Shown here: positions 26,000 through 34,449 of the stretch, in pieces
How the letters are laid out: each line of letters begins with the position of its first letter
Numbering within the stretch: position 1 is the first letter of the stretch
NCBI GenBank assembly: GCA_041488095.1
Contig: JBGPOP010000006.1
Location: 1-64,000 of the forward strand
Direction: 5' to 3'
Length of the DNA: 64,000 bases
From: DASYPQ01 sp041488095
GTDB lineage: Bacteria; Planctomycetota; UBA1135; GCA-002686595
Made by a program: the position numbers and the translations under genes
The notes under the pieces: generated by a model
Database searches by the model: none
What the model was told of the DNA's origin: nothing
What the model saw: the letters and a program-made list of their open reading frames with translations, nothing else

Positions 26000-27763
26000 G
26001 TGAAGAGGTCCACACTCTCCGTGCCTCTCCTGTCCGCTGCTGCTGCAGTCCTGGCCAGCTTCGCGCCCGCCCAGACGTCGCTCATCAGCCTGAGCACGTC
26101 CGGCCTGCAGACCGACGCAGGCAGCCTGTACCCGGAGATCACCCCCGACGGACGCTTCATCGCCTACCAGAGCGCCGCCACGAACCTCGTCCCGGGCGAC
26201 ACCAACGCCGTGCCCGACGTGTTCCTGCGCGACCGCCTGAACGCCACGACGATCCGCGTCAGCGTCGGATCCCTGGGCCAGGAAGGCGACAAGGGCGGAC
26301 TCGAGCCATCGATCTCGGCGGACGGACGCTACGTCGCGTTCTACAGCGCCTCGACGAACCTCGTCCCGGGCGACACGAACGCCGCCTACGACATCTTCGT
26401 CCGCGACGTCCAGGCGGGCACCACCGTGCGGGCGAGCGTCGATTCCACCGGCGCGCAGGGGGACGGCGGAAGCCGCTACTCCTCGATCTCCGCGGACGGA
26501 CGCTACGTCGCCTTCGAGAGCGCTGCAGGGAACCTCGTTCCCGGCGACACGAACGGCGTGCGCGATGTCTTCGTCCACGACCTGCTCACCGGTTCCACGG
26601 TCCTCGCCAGCGTCGACGCGGCCGGACTGCAAGGGAACGGCGAGAGCGTCGACGCCTCGATCTCCCCGGACGGGCGCTTCGTCGCCTTCGAGAGCGCCGC
26701 CTCGAACTTCGTCCCGGGGGACACGAACGGCGTCCAGGACGTGTTCGTCAAGGATCTCCAGACGGGCGCGATCGTCCGCGTCAGCGTCGACTCCGCCGGC
26801 CTGGAGGGGGACGGCGCCAGCTTCGATGCCTCGATCTCCAGCCAGGGGCTCTTCGTCTCCTTCGCCAGCCAGGCGACCAACCTCGTGCCCGTCGACACGA
26901 ACTACTACGACGACGTGTTCGTCCACGACCTGACGACCGGCACGACCGTGCGCGCGAGCGTCTCCTCGAGCGGGGGGCAGGCCCACACCGGCGCCTACGA
27001 CTCCGTGATCACACCGGATGGCCGCTTCGTCGCGTTCTTCAGCGGCGCCTCGAACCTCGTCCCCGGGGACTTCAACAGCAGCCTGGACATCTTCGTGCGC
27101 GACCTCGTCAACGGGACGACCGAGCGCGTCAGCCTCGGCTCCGCCGGCCAGCAGGGCGACGGCCACTGCTTCTACCCCGCCATCTCCGCCGACGGCCGCC
27201 TGGTCGCCTTCGACAGCTACTCGGACAACATCGTCCTCGGCGACGCCAACGGGACCCGCGACATCTTTCTCCGCGACCGCGCCAGCACCTTCCATCTCTT
27301 CTGCTTCGGCGACGGGACGCAGTCGACGCCCTGTCCGTGCGGCAACGCGGGCGCGACCTTCCACGGCTGCGAGAATTCCTCGGGAACAGGCGGCGGGACC
27401 CTCGAGGCGAGCGGACCGACGAGCCCGGACTCGGTGAGGCTGAACGCGACGGGCGAGCGCCCGACCGCGCTGTCGATCTTCCTCCAGGGCGATGCGAGCG
27501 TGTCCGGCGGCACCGTGTACGGCGATGGAGTGCGCTGCACGGGAGGACAGTTGAAGCGCCTGTTCGTGAAGAACGCGAGCGGCGGGGCGGTCTGCGCACC
27601 GGCACAGGGCGATCCGTCGATCACCGCGCGTTCGTCGGCCCTCGGCGCACCGATCCCGCCTGGAGCGACGCGCTTCTACCAGGTGTACTATCGGGACCCG
27701 ACCGCGACGTTCTGCCCGAACGAGACGTTCAACGTGACGAACGGCGTCCGGGTCGGGTGGTGA
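26000..27763 (+). CDS. Secreted seven-unit beta-propeller protein with planctomycete-type C-terminal domain
   Basis: A 587-residue protein starting at GTG 26000, 8 or 9 bases after CGAGG. The signal peptide ends FAPAQ. Seven PD40/TolB-like units of about 58 residues follow, each with a D/S-G-R-[YF]-V-A-F strand, NLVPGDTN and D-[VI]-F-V-x-D. The N-terminal segment SLISLSTSGLQTDAGS matches the strand missing from unit seven, so the ring probably closes by strand exchange. The last 155 residues form a Cys-rich domain (FCFGDG, CPCGNAGATFHGC, later FCPNETFNVTNG). I associate this domain with one planctomycete branch, where it appears on many exported proteins. Likely surface-exposed; ligand unknown. 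Confidence 0.85.
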   Translation: MKRSTLSVPLLSAAAAVLASFAPAQTSLISLSTSGLQTDAGSLYPEITPDGRFIAYQSAATNLVPGDTNAVPDVFLRDRLNATTIRVSVGSLGQEGDKGGLEPSISADGRYVAFYSASTNLVPGDTNAAYDIFVRDVQAGTTVRASVDSTGAQGDGGSRYSSISADGRYVAFESAAGNLVPGDTNGVRDVFVHDLLTGSTVLASVDAAGLQGNGESVDASISPDGRFVAFESAASNFVPGDTNGVQDVFVKDLQTGAIVRVSVDSAGLEGDGASFDASISSQGLFVSFASQATNLVPVDTNYYDDVFVHDLTTGTTVRASVSSSGGQAHTGAYDSVITPDGRFVAFFSGASNLVPGDFNSSLDIFVRDLVNGTTERVSLGSAGQQGDGHCFYPAISADGRLVAFDSYSDNIVLGDANGTRDIFLRDRASTFHLFCFGDGTQSTPCPCGNAGATFHGCENSSGTGGGTLEASGPTSPDSVRLNATGERPTALSIFLQGDASVSGGTVYGDGVRCTGGQLKRLFVKNASGGAVCAPAQGDPSITARSSALGAPIPPGATRFYQVYYRDPTATFCPNETFNVTNGVRVGW

Positions 27764-27767
27764 GGAC

Positions 27768-28967
27768 CTAACGGCGTCGATCGAGATCGGCGCGGATCCA
27801 CTTCTCGAGCTCGCGCGCCACGATCTCGTGGCCGCGAGCGTTCAAGTGGCCGTCGCCGCAGTGCAGGACCGTCCCCGTGCGCACGACGTCGAGCAGCGCC
27901 TGGTCGAGGGAGAGGGTCTCGAAACCGATCTCGAGCCCGGCTTCGCGAAGCCGCCGGGTCACGCGCGTCTCGAATCCGGACGTCGGCGCGCCGGAAGGGA
28001 TCGCGACCTTCGGCTCGTAGAGGTAGCGATCGTGCTTGTGCACCACGTCGAACGCGAGCGGGCGCGCGTTCATCTCGCGGCACAGCGCGGCGATGCGCGA
28101 GAGCAGCTCGTGGGTCCGGCCCTGCGGATCCGCGATCTCGTCGCAGATGTCGTCGTAGGTCCGTGTGACGCGCGCCTTTCTTTCGGAAGGAGGCTTCTCT
28201 TCCGTCCCGTCGCCCGTCGCGTCCTCCGCCCCGGACCGGAGCAGGACCTCCGCCAGCGCCGATCGTGAGCGCAGCTCCTCCCGCCAGCTCTCGCCCGCAT
28301 GTCCGAATCGGATCCGGCTGTCGGCGACGGGCTGGTTCTCGACCGCCCACGTCCCGTCGGCCGAGCGGACCAAGCGCGGCTTGTCGCCGGTCGCCTCGTT
28401 GCCGAGGACGTCGTTCATGACGAAGGCGAGCATCACGACGTCGGGATGGTAGCGACGGCCCTCGCGCGCGAGCGTCCAGAGCTCCTGGTCCGTGCTGTAG
28501 CCCGGACAGGAGAGGTTGACGACCTCGACGCCGGGACCGAGGTCGCGCTCGATCAGGTCGGCGAAGGCAAGGCCGTCGTCGACGCCCCAGCCCCACGCCA
28601 CCGAATCGCCCAGCAGAACGATGCGACAGGTGTCCGGTGTGTGCTCGTAGGCGTGCTCGCGGCCGCGCAATCCGCGGGAGCTCGTGCTGAGCTCGTAGGA
28701 GAACTTCTCCGCCGTCACCCGCGTGTGGACGTTCGGCTTCAGGACCCATCCGAGCTCGGGATCGAACGTCCCGAAGGCCACGTCGGGGATGCCGGTGAGC
28801 CGGGCGGGAGACGGATGGCTGCGCAGATAGAGCCGCGCGCATGCCTCGAGCGCGACCAGCAACACGAGGAGCGTGCCGATCGCGAGAGCGGAACGAAGGG
28901 CGACGAGGCGGACTCTCGACGGCACGATGCGACGGATCTGCGCTGGGTCCCGGCTCGGAGCGTCCAT
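27768..28967 (-). CDS. SGNH/GDSL-family hydrolase, membrane-anchored
   Basis: A 399-residue protein with one N-terminal membrane segment (about residues 25-45) and an exported SGNH domain. Block I is IVLLGDSVAWGWG with the nucleophilic Ser; the Asn of block III is in FVMNDVLGN; the catalytic Asp and His are in CGDGHLNARGH near residue 375. A charged insert of about 60 residues (near 215-275, GAEDATGDGTEEKPPSERK) is unusual. Such proteins are esterases or acyl transferases on cell-surface polymers. It converges on the propeller gene with 4 bases between the stop codons. Confidence 0.82.
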   Translation of the reverse strand: MDAPSRDPAQIRRIVPSRVRLVALRSALAIGTLLVLLVALEACARLYLRSHPSPARLTGIPDVAFGTFDPELGWVLKPNVHTRVTAEKFSYELSTSSRGLRGREHAYEHTPDTCRIVLLGDSVAWGWGVDDGLAFADLIERDLGPGVEVVNLSCPGYSTDQELWTLAREGRRYHPDVVMLAFVMNDVLGNEATGDKPRLVRSADGTWAVENQPVADSRIRFGHAGESWREELRSRSALAEVLLRSGAEDATGDGTEEKPPSERKARVTRTYDDICDEIADPQGRTHELLSRIAALCREMNARPLAFDVVHKHDRYLYEPKVAIPSGAPTSGFETRVTRRLREAGLEIGFETLSLDQALLDVVRTGTVLHCGDGHLNARGHEIVARELEKWIRADLDRRR

Positions 28968-29050
28968 CCGTTCCGAATCCTACCGTGACTGCGGGAGACC
29001 GCGAGGACGAGCGCGCGTCGAGGCTTCTCCACTTGCCCTGCTCCGCCCGC

Positions 29051-29056
29051 TAGGAT
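29051..29056 (+). promoter_or_regulatory. TAGGAT -10-like box before the molybdoenzyme operon
   Basis: TAGGAT lies 11 bases before ATG 29068 with no Shine-Dalgarno sequence, matching the recurrent spacing. Prediction only. Confidence 0.35.
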
Positions 29057-29067
29057 GGCGCCCGCGC

Positions 29068-30576
29068 ATGCAGCTCGGCTTCCTGATCGACCACCGCCGC
29101 TGCATCGGCTGCCACGCGTGCACGGTGGCGTGCAAGGCCGAGAACGACGTGCCGGTCGGGAGCTTCCGCACCTGGGTCAAGTACCAGGAGAAGGGCCGCT
29201 TCCCCGCGATCCGGCGCCATTTCGCGGTCCTGCGCTGCAACCACTGCACGTCCGCGCCGTGCGTCACGATCTGCCCGGTCAACGCGCTCGAGAAGCGCAA
29301 GGACGGCATCGTCGACCTCGACCGCGACGCGTGCATCGGGTGCCGCGCGTGCATGCAGGGCTGTCCCTACGACGCGATCTACCTGAACGAGGACTCTGGC
29401 GCGGCGGAGAAGTGCCACTACTGCGCGCACCGCGTCGAGAAGGGGCTCGAGCCGGCGTGCGTCGTCGTCTGCCCCGTGGAGGCGATCGTCTCGGGCGACC
29501 TTCACGATCCGACGAGCCACATCGCGCGGATGGTCGCAGAGAATGAGACGCTCGTGCGTCGGCCCGAACAGGACACCGGGCCCAACGTCCACTACCTGGG
29601 CGCCGAGCCGTCCATCCTCCAGCCCGGCTCGGCGGAGCGACCTTCGACGTATCTCTGGAGCGACCGCCCTCCCCAGAAGCCGGAGCCCTGGCCCGACAGC
29701 CTCCCCCTCCAACCCGACACCCGCGTCGTGCTCGACGCCGGCCACGAGGTGCAGTGGCGCACGCCGGTGGCGCTCTACCTCGTGACGAAGGGCATCGCGG
29801 CCGGCGCCGCGCTTCTTGCGCCGTTCGCCGTGCGACTCGGATTGCGCGGGTGGCCTCTGAAGTGGGGGCTGGAGTGGGTCGCTCTCCTCTTCACGCTGAT
29901 CACGACGTTCCTGCTCGTCGAAGACCTGAACCGGCCATTCAAGTTCTTCCGCCTGCTGACGCGGCCGAACACGAAGAGCTGGCTCGTCAAGGGCGCGTGG
30001 ATCCTCATCGCGTTCACGGCGACGGTTTCCGCGACCCTCGCGTGCTCGTTCCTCGAACGGAGCACCGGATTGCCGCCGCCGCTCGACCGGGTCGCATGGG
30101 CGAACGTCGCCGGCGAGCTGCGATGGGTCAGCGCGCTCCTCGCGATCGGCGTCGCTGGCTACACTGCGTTCTTGTTCGCCCAGTGCGAGGGCCGCGATCT
30201 CTGGCAGTCGCGCCTCTTGCTCCCCCATCTGCTCGCGCAAGCTGTGTTCTGCGGCTCGACCATGCTGCTCTTCTTCAACCCGCGCGGTTTGGCGTTGAAG
30301 GTCCTGGTCGTGACCGCCGGCGCGCTCCACTTCCTGTTCGCCGAATTCGAGCGGAGAGGACAGCACCCGACGGACAACGCGCGGCAAGCGGCCGCCTTCC
30401 TCGACGTCGTCCGCTTCGGCCCGGTGCGTGCCTTCCGGGTCGCGCGAACCCTCGTCGTGCTCGGGATCGCGCTCGCGTTCGTGCTGCCGACCCTCGCGTT
30501 CGTGCCGGCGCTCGCGGGACTCTTCCTCTACGAAGTAGCCTACGTGCGTGCCGGGCAGGTCCCGCCCCTCTCCTGA
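29068..30576 (+). CDS. Four-cluster FeS protein fused to NrfD-like membrane subunit
   Basis: A 502-residue fusion. Residues 1-140 hold sixteen cysteines in four sets: C12/15/18/22, C57/60/65/69, C89/92/95/99 and C116/119/131/135, the pattern of NrfC/PsrB/HybA-type electron-transfer subunits with four [4Fe-4S] clusters. Residues about 240-500 contain about eight or nine membrane segments of the NrfD/PsrC family, which exchanges electrons with quinones. It starts directly with MQLGFLIDHRRCIGC and has no Tat signal, so the FeS domain probably faces the cytoplasm. The molybdopterin catalytic gene follows after 4 bases, so together they form a complete CISM-type respiratory complex. Confidence 0.9.
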   Translation: MQLGFLIDHRRCIGCHACTVACKAENDVPVGSFRTWVKYQEKGRFPAIRRHFAVLRCNHCTSAPCVTICPVNALEKRKDGIVDLDRDACIGCRACMQGCPYDAIYLNEDSGAAEKCHYCAHRVEKGLEPACVVVCPVEAIVSGDLHDPTSHIARMVAENETLVRRPEQDTGPNVHYLGAEPSILQPGSAERPSTYLWSDRPPQKPEPWPDSLPLQPDTRVVLDAGHEVQWRTPVALYLVTKGIAAGAALLAPFAVRLGLRGWPLKWGLEWVALLFTLITTFLLVEDLNRPFKFFRLLTRPNTKSWLVKGAWILIAFTATVSATLACSFLERSTGLPPPLDRVAWANVAGELRWVSALLAIGVAGYTAFLFAQCEGRDLWQSRLLLPHLLAQAVFCGSTMLLFFNPRGLALKVLVVTAGALHFLFAEFERRGQHPTDNARQAAAFLDVVRFGPVRAFRVARTLVVLGIALAFVLPTLAFVPALAGLFLYEVAYVRAGQVPPLS

Positions 30577-30580
30577 AGCC

Positions 30581-33427
30581 ATGGCCCGCTCCCACGATCC
30601 CGATTTCTGGCAAGTGACGCCGCTCGAGTCGTTCCCCCCGATGGAGAAGTGGGACGACTGGGTCGAGTACGAGGCGAAGGCGTGGCCGCGCAAGGTCGAG
30701 CGGCGCTACATGCTCGTGCCGACGACGTGCTTCAACTGCGAGGCGGCGTGCGGCCTCGTCGCGTACGTCGACAAGGAAACGCGGGCGATCCGGAAGCTCG
30801 AGGGCAACCCGCACCACCCCGGATCGCGCGGGAAGAACTGCGCCAAGGGGCCGGCGACGCTGAACCAGATCGAGGATCCCGGCCGCATCCTGTACCCGCT
30901 GAAGCGCGTCGGCCCGCGCGGGTCAGGGAAGTTCGTCCGCGCGAGCTGGGACGAGGCGCTCGACGTTTTCGCGGCGAAGATCCGCAAGGCGCTGATCGAG
31001 GGGCGCAAGACCGAGGTCATGTACCACGTCGGCCGCCCGGGACACGACGGCTACATGGACCGCGTGCTGCAGAGCTGGGGCGTCGACGGCCACAACAGCC
31101 ACACGAACGTGTGCTCTGCGGCCGCGCGCCTGGGCTACGCGCTGTGGACCGGTGCGGACCGGCCGTCTCCCGATCACGAGAACGCGAAGATGATGCTGCT
31201 GCTCTCCTCGCACCTCGAGACCGGACACTACTTCAACCCGCACGCGCAACGGATCATCGAGGGCAAGATGCGCGGCGCGAAGCTCGCCGTCGTCGACGTG
31301 CGGCTCTCGAACACGGCCTCGATGGCGGACTGGTGGCTGGCGCCGTGGCCGGGGACCGAGGCGTTCCTCCTGCTCGCGATGGCCCACGTGATCCTGGAGG
31401 AGGACCTCTACGACCGCGCGTTCCTCGAAACCTGGGTCAACTGGCGCGAAACGCTCGAGGCGCTGTCGCGGAATACGGTACCGGGACAGATCTTCCACGA
31501 ACCTCCGTGGGCCGATCGAGGAAGAAATGACGCGGTACCGTATTCCTTCGATGCGTTCCTGGTCGCCTTGAAGGAGCACTGCGCGCGCTTCACCCCGCAG
31601 GCCGCCGAGGAGGAGTGCGGCGTCGCCAAGGACACGATCGTCGCGATCGCGCGCGAGATCGGGCGGGCGAAGAGCGCGTTCGCGACGCACGTGTGGCGCA
31701 ACGCGGCTTCGGGGAACCTCGGAGGCTGGCAGGTCGCGCGCGCGCTGGAGCTCCTGTGCGTGCTGGTCGGGTCGGTCGGCGCGAAGGGCGGCACGAACCT
31801 GAACACGCAGGACAAGTTCGTCCCGCCGCCGTTCCTCAGGCCCGCACCGCAGAGCGTGTGGAGCGAGCTGCTCTACCCGCGCGAGTACCCGCTCGCGCAT
31901 CACGAGCTCTCCTACCTGCTCCCCCACTTCCTGCTGGAAGGGCGCGGCAAGATCGCCGCCTACTTCACGCGCGTCTACAACCCGGTGTGGACGAACCCGG
32001 ACGGGATGGTGTGGGAGCAGGTGCTGCGCGACGAGAAGAAGATCGAGCTCCACGCCGCGCTGACGCCGACGTGGAGCGAGACCGCGCAGTACGCGGATTG
32101 GGTGCTGCCGATGGGCCACGGCGCGGAGCGCCACGATCTGATGAGCCAGGAGACGCACGCCGCGAAATGGATCAGCTTCCGCCAACCCGTGGTCCGCGTT
32201 GCGCGCGAGCGGATGGGCGAGAAGGTCGAATGGACGCGCGACGCCAACCCCGGCGAGGTGTGGGAAGAGGACGAGTTCTGGATCGCGCTGTCGTGGAAGA
32301 TCGATCCCGACGGGAAGCTCGGGATCCGCAAGTACTACGAGTCGCCCTACCGCAAGAGCCAGCGCATCACGGTCGACGAGTACTACGGGTGGATCTTCGA
32401 GAACTCGGTGCCGGGGCTGCCCGAGGAGGCGAGGAAGAAGGGTCTCTCGCCGCTCGAGTACATGCGCCGCTTCGGCGCGTTCCTGGTCGAGAAGGAGACG
32501 TGGGAGGGGCACGCGAAGAAGCTCTCACCGGCCGATATCGACGGAGCGATCGTCGACGAGGCGGCGCGGACCGTGTCGAAGGGCGGGAAGCTGATCGGCG
32601 TGATCGCGGACGGCGTGCCGCGCATCGGTTTCAACACGCCGAGCCGCCGGCTGGAGCTGTACAGCCCGACGATGGCCGAGTGGGGATGGCCCGAGCACGC
32701 GCTGCCGGACTACATCGAGAGCCACGTGCACCGGCGGCACCTCGATCGCGCGAAAGGCGAGTACGCGCTCGTGCCGACGTTCCGGCTGCCGACCCTGATC
32801 CACACGCGCTCGGGCAACTCGAAGTGGCTCTACGAGCTCTCGAACACGAACCCGGTGTGGATCCACCCCGAGGATGCCGAGCGGATCGGGGTCGAGACGA
32901 CCGATCTCGTGCGCGTGACGACGCGCATCGGGCACTTCGTGAACAAGGTCTGGGTGACGGAGGGCGTGCGACCGGGGATCGTCGCGTGCAGCCACCACCT
33001 CGGGCGTTGGAGATTGTTCGACGAGGGAGGAGCGGACCGCTGGGCGAGCAGCAAGGTCGCGCGTGAGGAGATCGCGCCGGGCCGGTTCCGTTTCCGGCGG
33101 ATCGAAGGGATCAGGCCCTTCGAGAGCAGCGATCCCGACAGCCAGCGCGTGTGGTGGACCGACGGCGGCGTGCACCAGAACCTGACCTTCCCGGTGCAGC
33201 CCGACCCGGTGTCGGGGATGCACTGCTGGCACCAGCGCGTGAAGGTCGAGATGGCGCGGCCGGGCGATCGGTACGCCGACGTCGAGGTCGACACGACGAA
33301 GTCGATGGAGGTCTACCGCGAATGGCTCGCGCTCGCACGTCCGGCGCCAGGGCCGGGAGGCTTGCGTCGACCGCTGCACTTCGCGCGCGCGGTCAGGCCG
33401 ACGGCGGAGGCCTACCGCATGACGTGA
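30581..33427 (+). CDS. Molybdopterin oxidoreductase catalytic subunit
   Basis: A 948-residue DMSO-reductase-superfamily enzyme. An N-terminal [4Fe-4S] site uses C50, C53, C57 and C87 (CFNCEAAC, then NCAKG). C178 in SHTNVCSAAARLGY sits where the Mo ligand is expected. Cofactor-binding stretches include AYFTRVYNPVWTNPDGM and SETAQYADWVLP, and the C-terminal MopB domain begins near ALVPTFRLPTLIHTRSGN. There is no Tat signal, which suggests a cytoplasmic enzyme, unusual for polysulfide- or arsenate-type relatives. Electrons pass to or from the FeS-NrfD fusion encoded 4 bases upstream. The substrate (sulfur, selenium, arsenic or other) is not decidable here. Residues 297-322 are encoded by a palindromic element. 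Confidence 0.88.
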   Translation: MARSHDPDFWQVTPLESFPPMEKWDDWVEYEAKAWPRKVERRYMLVPTTCFNCEAACGLVAYVDKETRAIRKLEGNPHHPGSRGKNCAKGPATLNQIEDPGRILYPLKRVGPRGSGKFVRASWDEALDVFAAKIRKALIEGRKTEVMYHVGRPGHDGYMDRVLQSWGVDGHNSHTNVCSAAARLGYALWTGADRPSPDHENAKMMLLLSSHLETGHYFNPHAQRIIEGKMRGAKLAVVDVRLSNTASMADWWLAPWPGTEAFLLLAMAHVILEEDLYDRAFLETWVNWRETLEALSRNTVPGQIFHEPPWADRGRNDAVPYSFDAFLVALKEHCARFTPQAAEEECGVAKDTIVAIAREIGRAKSAFATHVWRNAASGNLGGWQVARALELLCVLVGSVGAKGGTNLNTQDKFVPPPFLRPAPQSVWSELLYPREYPLAHHELSYLLPHFLLEGRGKIAAYFTRVYNPVWTNPDGMVWEQVLRDEKKIELHAALTPTWSETAQYADWVLPMGHGAERHDLMSQETHAAKWISFRQPVVRVARERMGEKVEWTRDANPGEVWEEDEFWIALSWKIDPDGKLGIRKYYESPYRKSQRITVDEYYGWIFENSVPGLPEEARKKGLSPLEYMRRFGAFLVEKETWEGHAKKLSPADIDGAIVDEAARTVSKGGKLIGVIADGVPRIGFNTPSRRLELYSPTMAEWGWPEHALPDYIESHVHRRHLDRAKGEYALVPTFRLPTLIHTRSGNSKWLYELSNTNPVWIHPEDAERIGVETTDLVRVTTRIGHFVNKVWVTEGVRPGIVACSHHLGRWRLFDEGGADRWASSKVAREEIAPGRFRFRRIEGIRPFESSDPDSQRVWWTDGGVHQNLTFPVQPDPVSGMHCWHQRVKVEMARPGDRYADVEVDTTKSMEVYREWLALARPAPGPGGLRRPLHFARAVRPTAEAYRMT
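31470..31546. repeat. Palindromic element read in frame inside the molybdoenzyme gene
   Basis: GGAATACGGTACCG (31470-31483) and its exact reverse complement (31533-31546) flank 49 bases in which TCTTCC and GGAAGA can also pair. The element adds about 25 residues to the protein without breaking the frame. Its CGGTACCGGGACAG matches the arm of the 14631-14720 element at 12 of 14 bases. It is probably a REP/MITE-like insertion tolerated at a surface loop. Confidence 0.6.
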
Positions 33428-33558
33428 TCCGCGACGGCACTCCTAGCGCATTACGATCTCTCGCATGTCCCCCGACCCAGGCCCCACGGTCGATCACCTC
33501 GCACCAGCGCATCCCGGGGCAGCCGAGGCCTCGATCACCAGCCGAGGCGCGTCTGAAG

Positions 33559-33587
33559 CCCTTGCGGCTGTACAGGTTGCGCAAGGG
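33559..33587 (+). promoter_or_regulatory. 8-base inverted repeat in the redoxin upstream region
   Basis: CCCTTGCG (33559-33566) and CGCAAGGG (33580-33587) form a perfect inverted repeat with a 13-base loop, about 80 bases before the redoxin start. It could be an operator or a leader hairpin. The remaining 239-base intergenic region shows nothing else I can support. Confidence 0.3.
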
Positions 33588-33666
33588 ACCGACCCCGCGC
33601 TCGTGCCCTGCGACGTGGGCCGATACGCTCGCAGTCCTGGACGGACTTATCCAAGGAGGTAACCAG

Positions 33667-34356
33667 ATGAAGTTGTTGGGGATTCTCATGGTGGCCGCGC
33701 TCCCTGCGATCGCGGTGGCGGCCGGCGACGGTCAGAGCGGCAAGACGCCGCCCCCGAAGCCGGCCCAGAAGAAGGAAGCTCCCAAGCCCCCCGAGAAGAA
33801 GGCGGCTCCGAAGCTCGAGATCGGCAAGCCCGCTCCGGCCTTCGAGCTCAAGGACCTCGACGGCAAGGCGGTCAAGCTCTCCGACTACAAGGGCAAGACG
33901 GTCGTGCTCGAGTGGTTCAACCCCGAGTGCCCGGTCGCCACGTACTACCACACCAAGGGCCCGTTGAAGGATCTCGGCGCGCGGATGGCCAAGGATGGCA
34001 TCGTGTGGCTCGCGATCAATTCCGGAGGGTCGGGCATGGAAGGCACCGGCGTCGAGAAGAACAAGAAGACCGCGGCAGACTGGAAGATCGAATATCCGAT
34101 CCTCCTCGACGAAGCGGGCACGGTCGGTCATGCGTACGGGGCCAAGGTCACCCCGCACATGTTCATCATCGACGGCAAGGGGAACCTCGTCTATCGCGGT
34201 GGCGTCGACAACGCACCCGGGGGCAAGGCCGAAGGCGGCACGGCGGTGAACTACATCGAGAACGCGCTCGCGGAGCTCAAGGCCGGCAAGGCCATCACGA
34301 AGAACGACACGAACGCCAACGGCTGCGGCGTGAAGTACGGCAAGCCGAAGACCTAG
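33667..34356 (+). CDS. Exported redoxin (AhpC/TSA-like thioredoxin-fold protein)
   Basis: A 229-residue protein with a signal peptide ending AIAVAAG and a Lys/Pro-rich linker to residue 55. The thioredoxin fold begins KLEIGKPAPAFEL. Its active site is WFNPECPVATYYH: one Cys, as in peroxiredoxins, not the CxxC of thiol-disulfide oxidoreductases. A second Cys lies near the C-terminus (NANGCGVKYG). AAGGAGGT ends 6 bases before ATG 33667, the strongest ribosome-binding site seen in the window, suggesting high expression. A strong terminator follows. Likely periplasmic peroxide or disulfide chemistry. Confidence 0.85.
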   Translation: MKLLGILMVAALPAIAVAAGDGQSGKTPPPKPAQKKEAPKPPEKKAAPKLEIGKPAPAFELKDLDGKAVKLSDYKGKTVVLEWFNPECPVATYYHTKGPLKDLGARMAKDGIVWLAINSGGSGMEGTGVEKNKKTAADWKIEYPILLDEAGTVGHAYGAKVTPHMFIIDGKGNLVYRGGVDNAPGGKAEGGTAVNYIENALAELKAGKAITKNDTNANGCGVKYGKPKT

Positions 34357-34403
34357 CGATTCCAGGCAGGAGACGCACGCGCGTCTCCGATCAGAGCGGG
34401 GTG

Positions 34404-34446
34404 CGGCGGGGCCGGGGCGAATCCGGCCCCGCCGTCGTTCTGATTT
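34404..34446 (+). terminator. Strong hairpin terminator shared by convergent genes
   Basis: CGGCGGGGCCGG (34404-34415) pairs perfectly with CCGGCCCCGCCG (34423-34434) around a 7-base loop, followed by a T-containing stretch (TCGTTCTGATTT). It lies between the stop of the redoxin gene and the stop of the convergent FMN reductase at 34450. A weaker 8-base hairpin (34369-34388) precedes it. Confidence 0.75.
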
Positions 34447-34449
34447 CCG

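Noticed and set aside
22160..27364. An open minus-strand frame of more than 1,700 codons crossing several genes
   Set aside because: It contains the true PhyH-like gene only at its 3' end. The rest is antisense to the aminotransferase and propeller genes and out of frame with the radical SAM gene, with Val/Arg/Gly-rich shadow composition typical of very GC-rich DNA.
34369..34388. 8-base hairpin as a separate terminator
   Set aside because: Its stem is shorter and is followed by no T run; the stronger hairpin at 34404-34434 is the better terminator.
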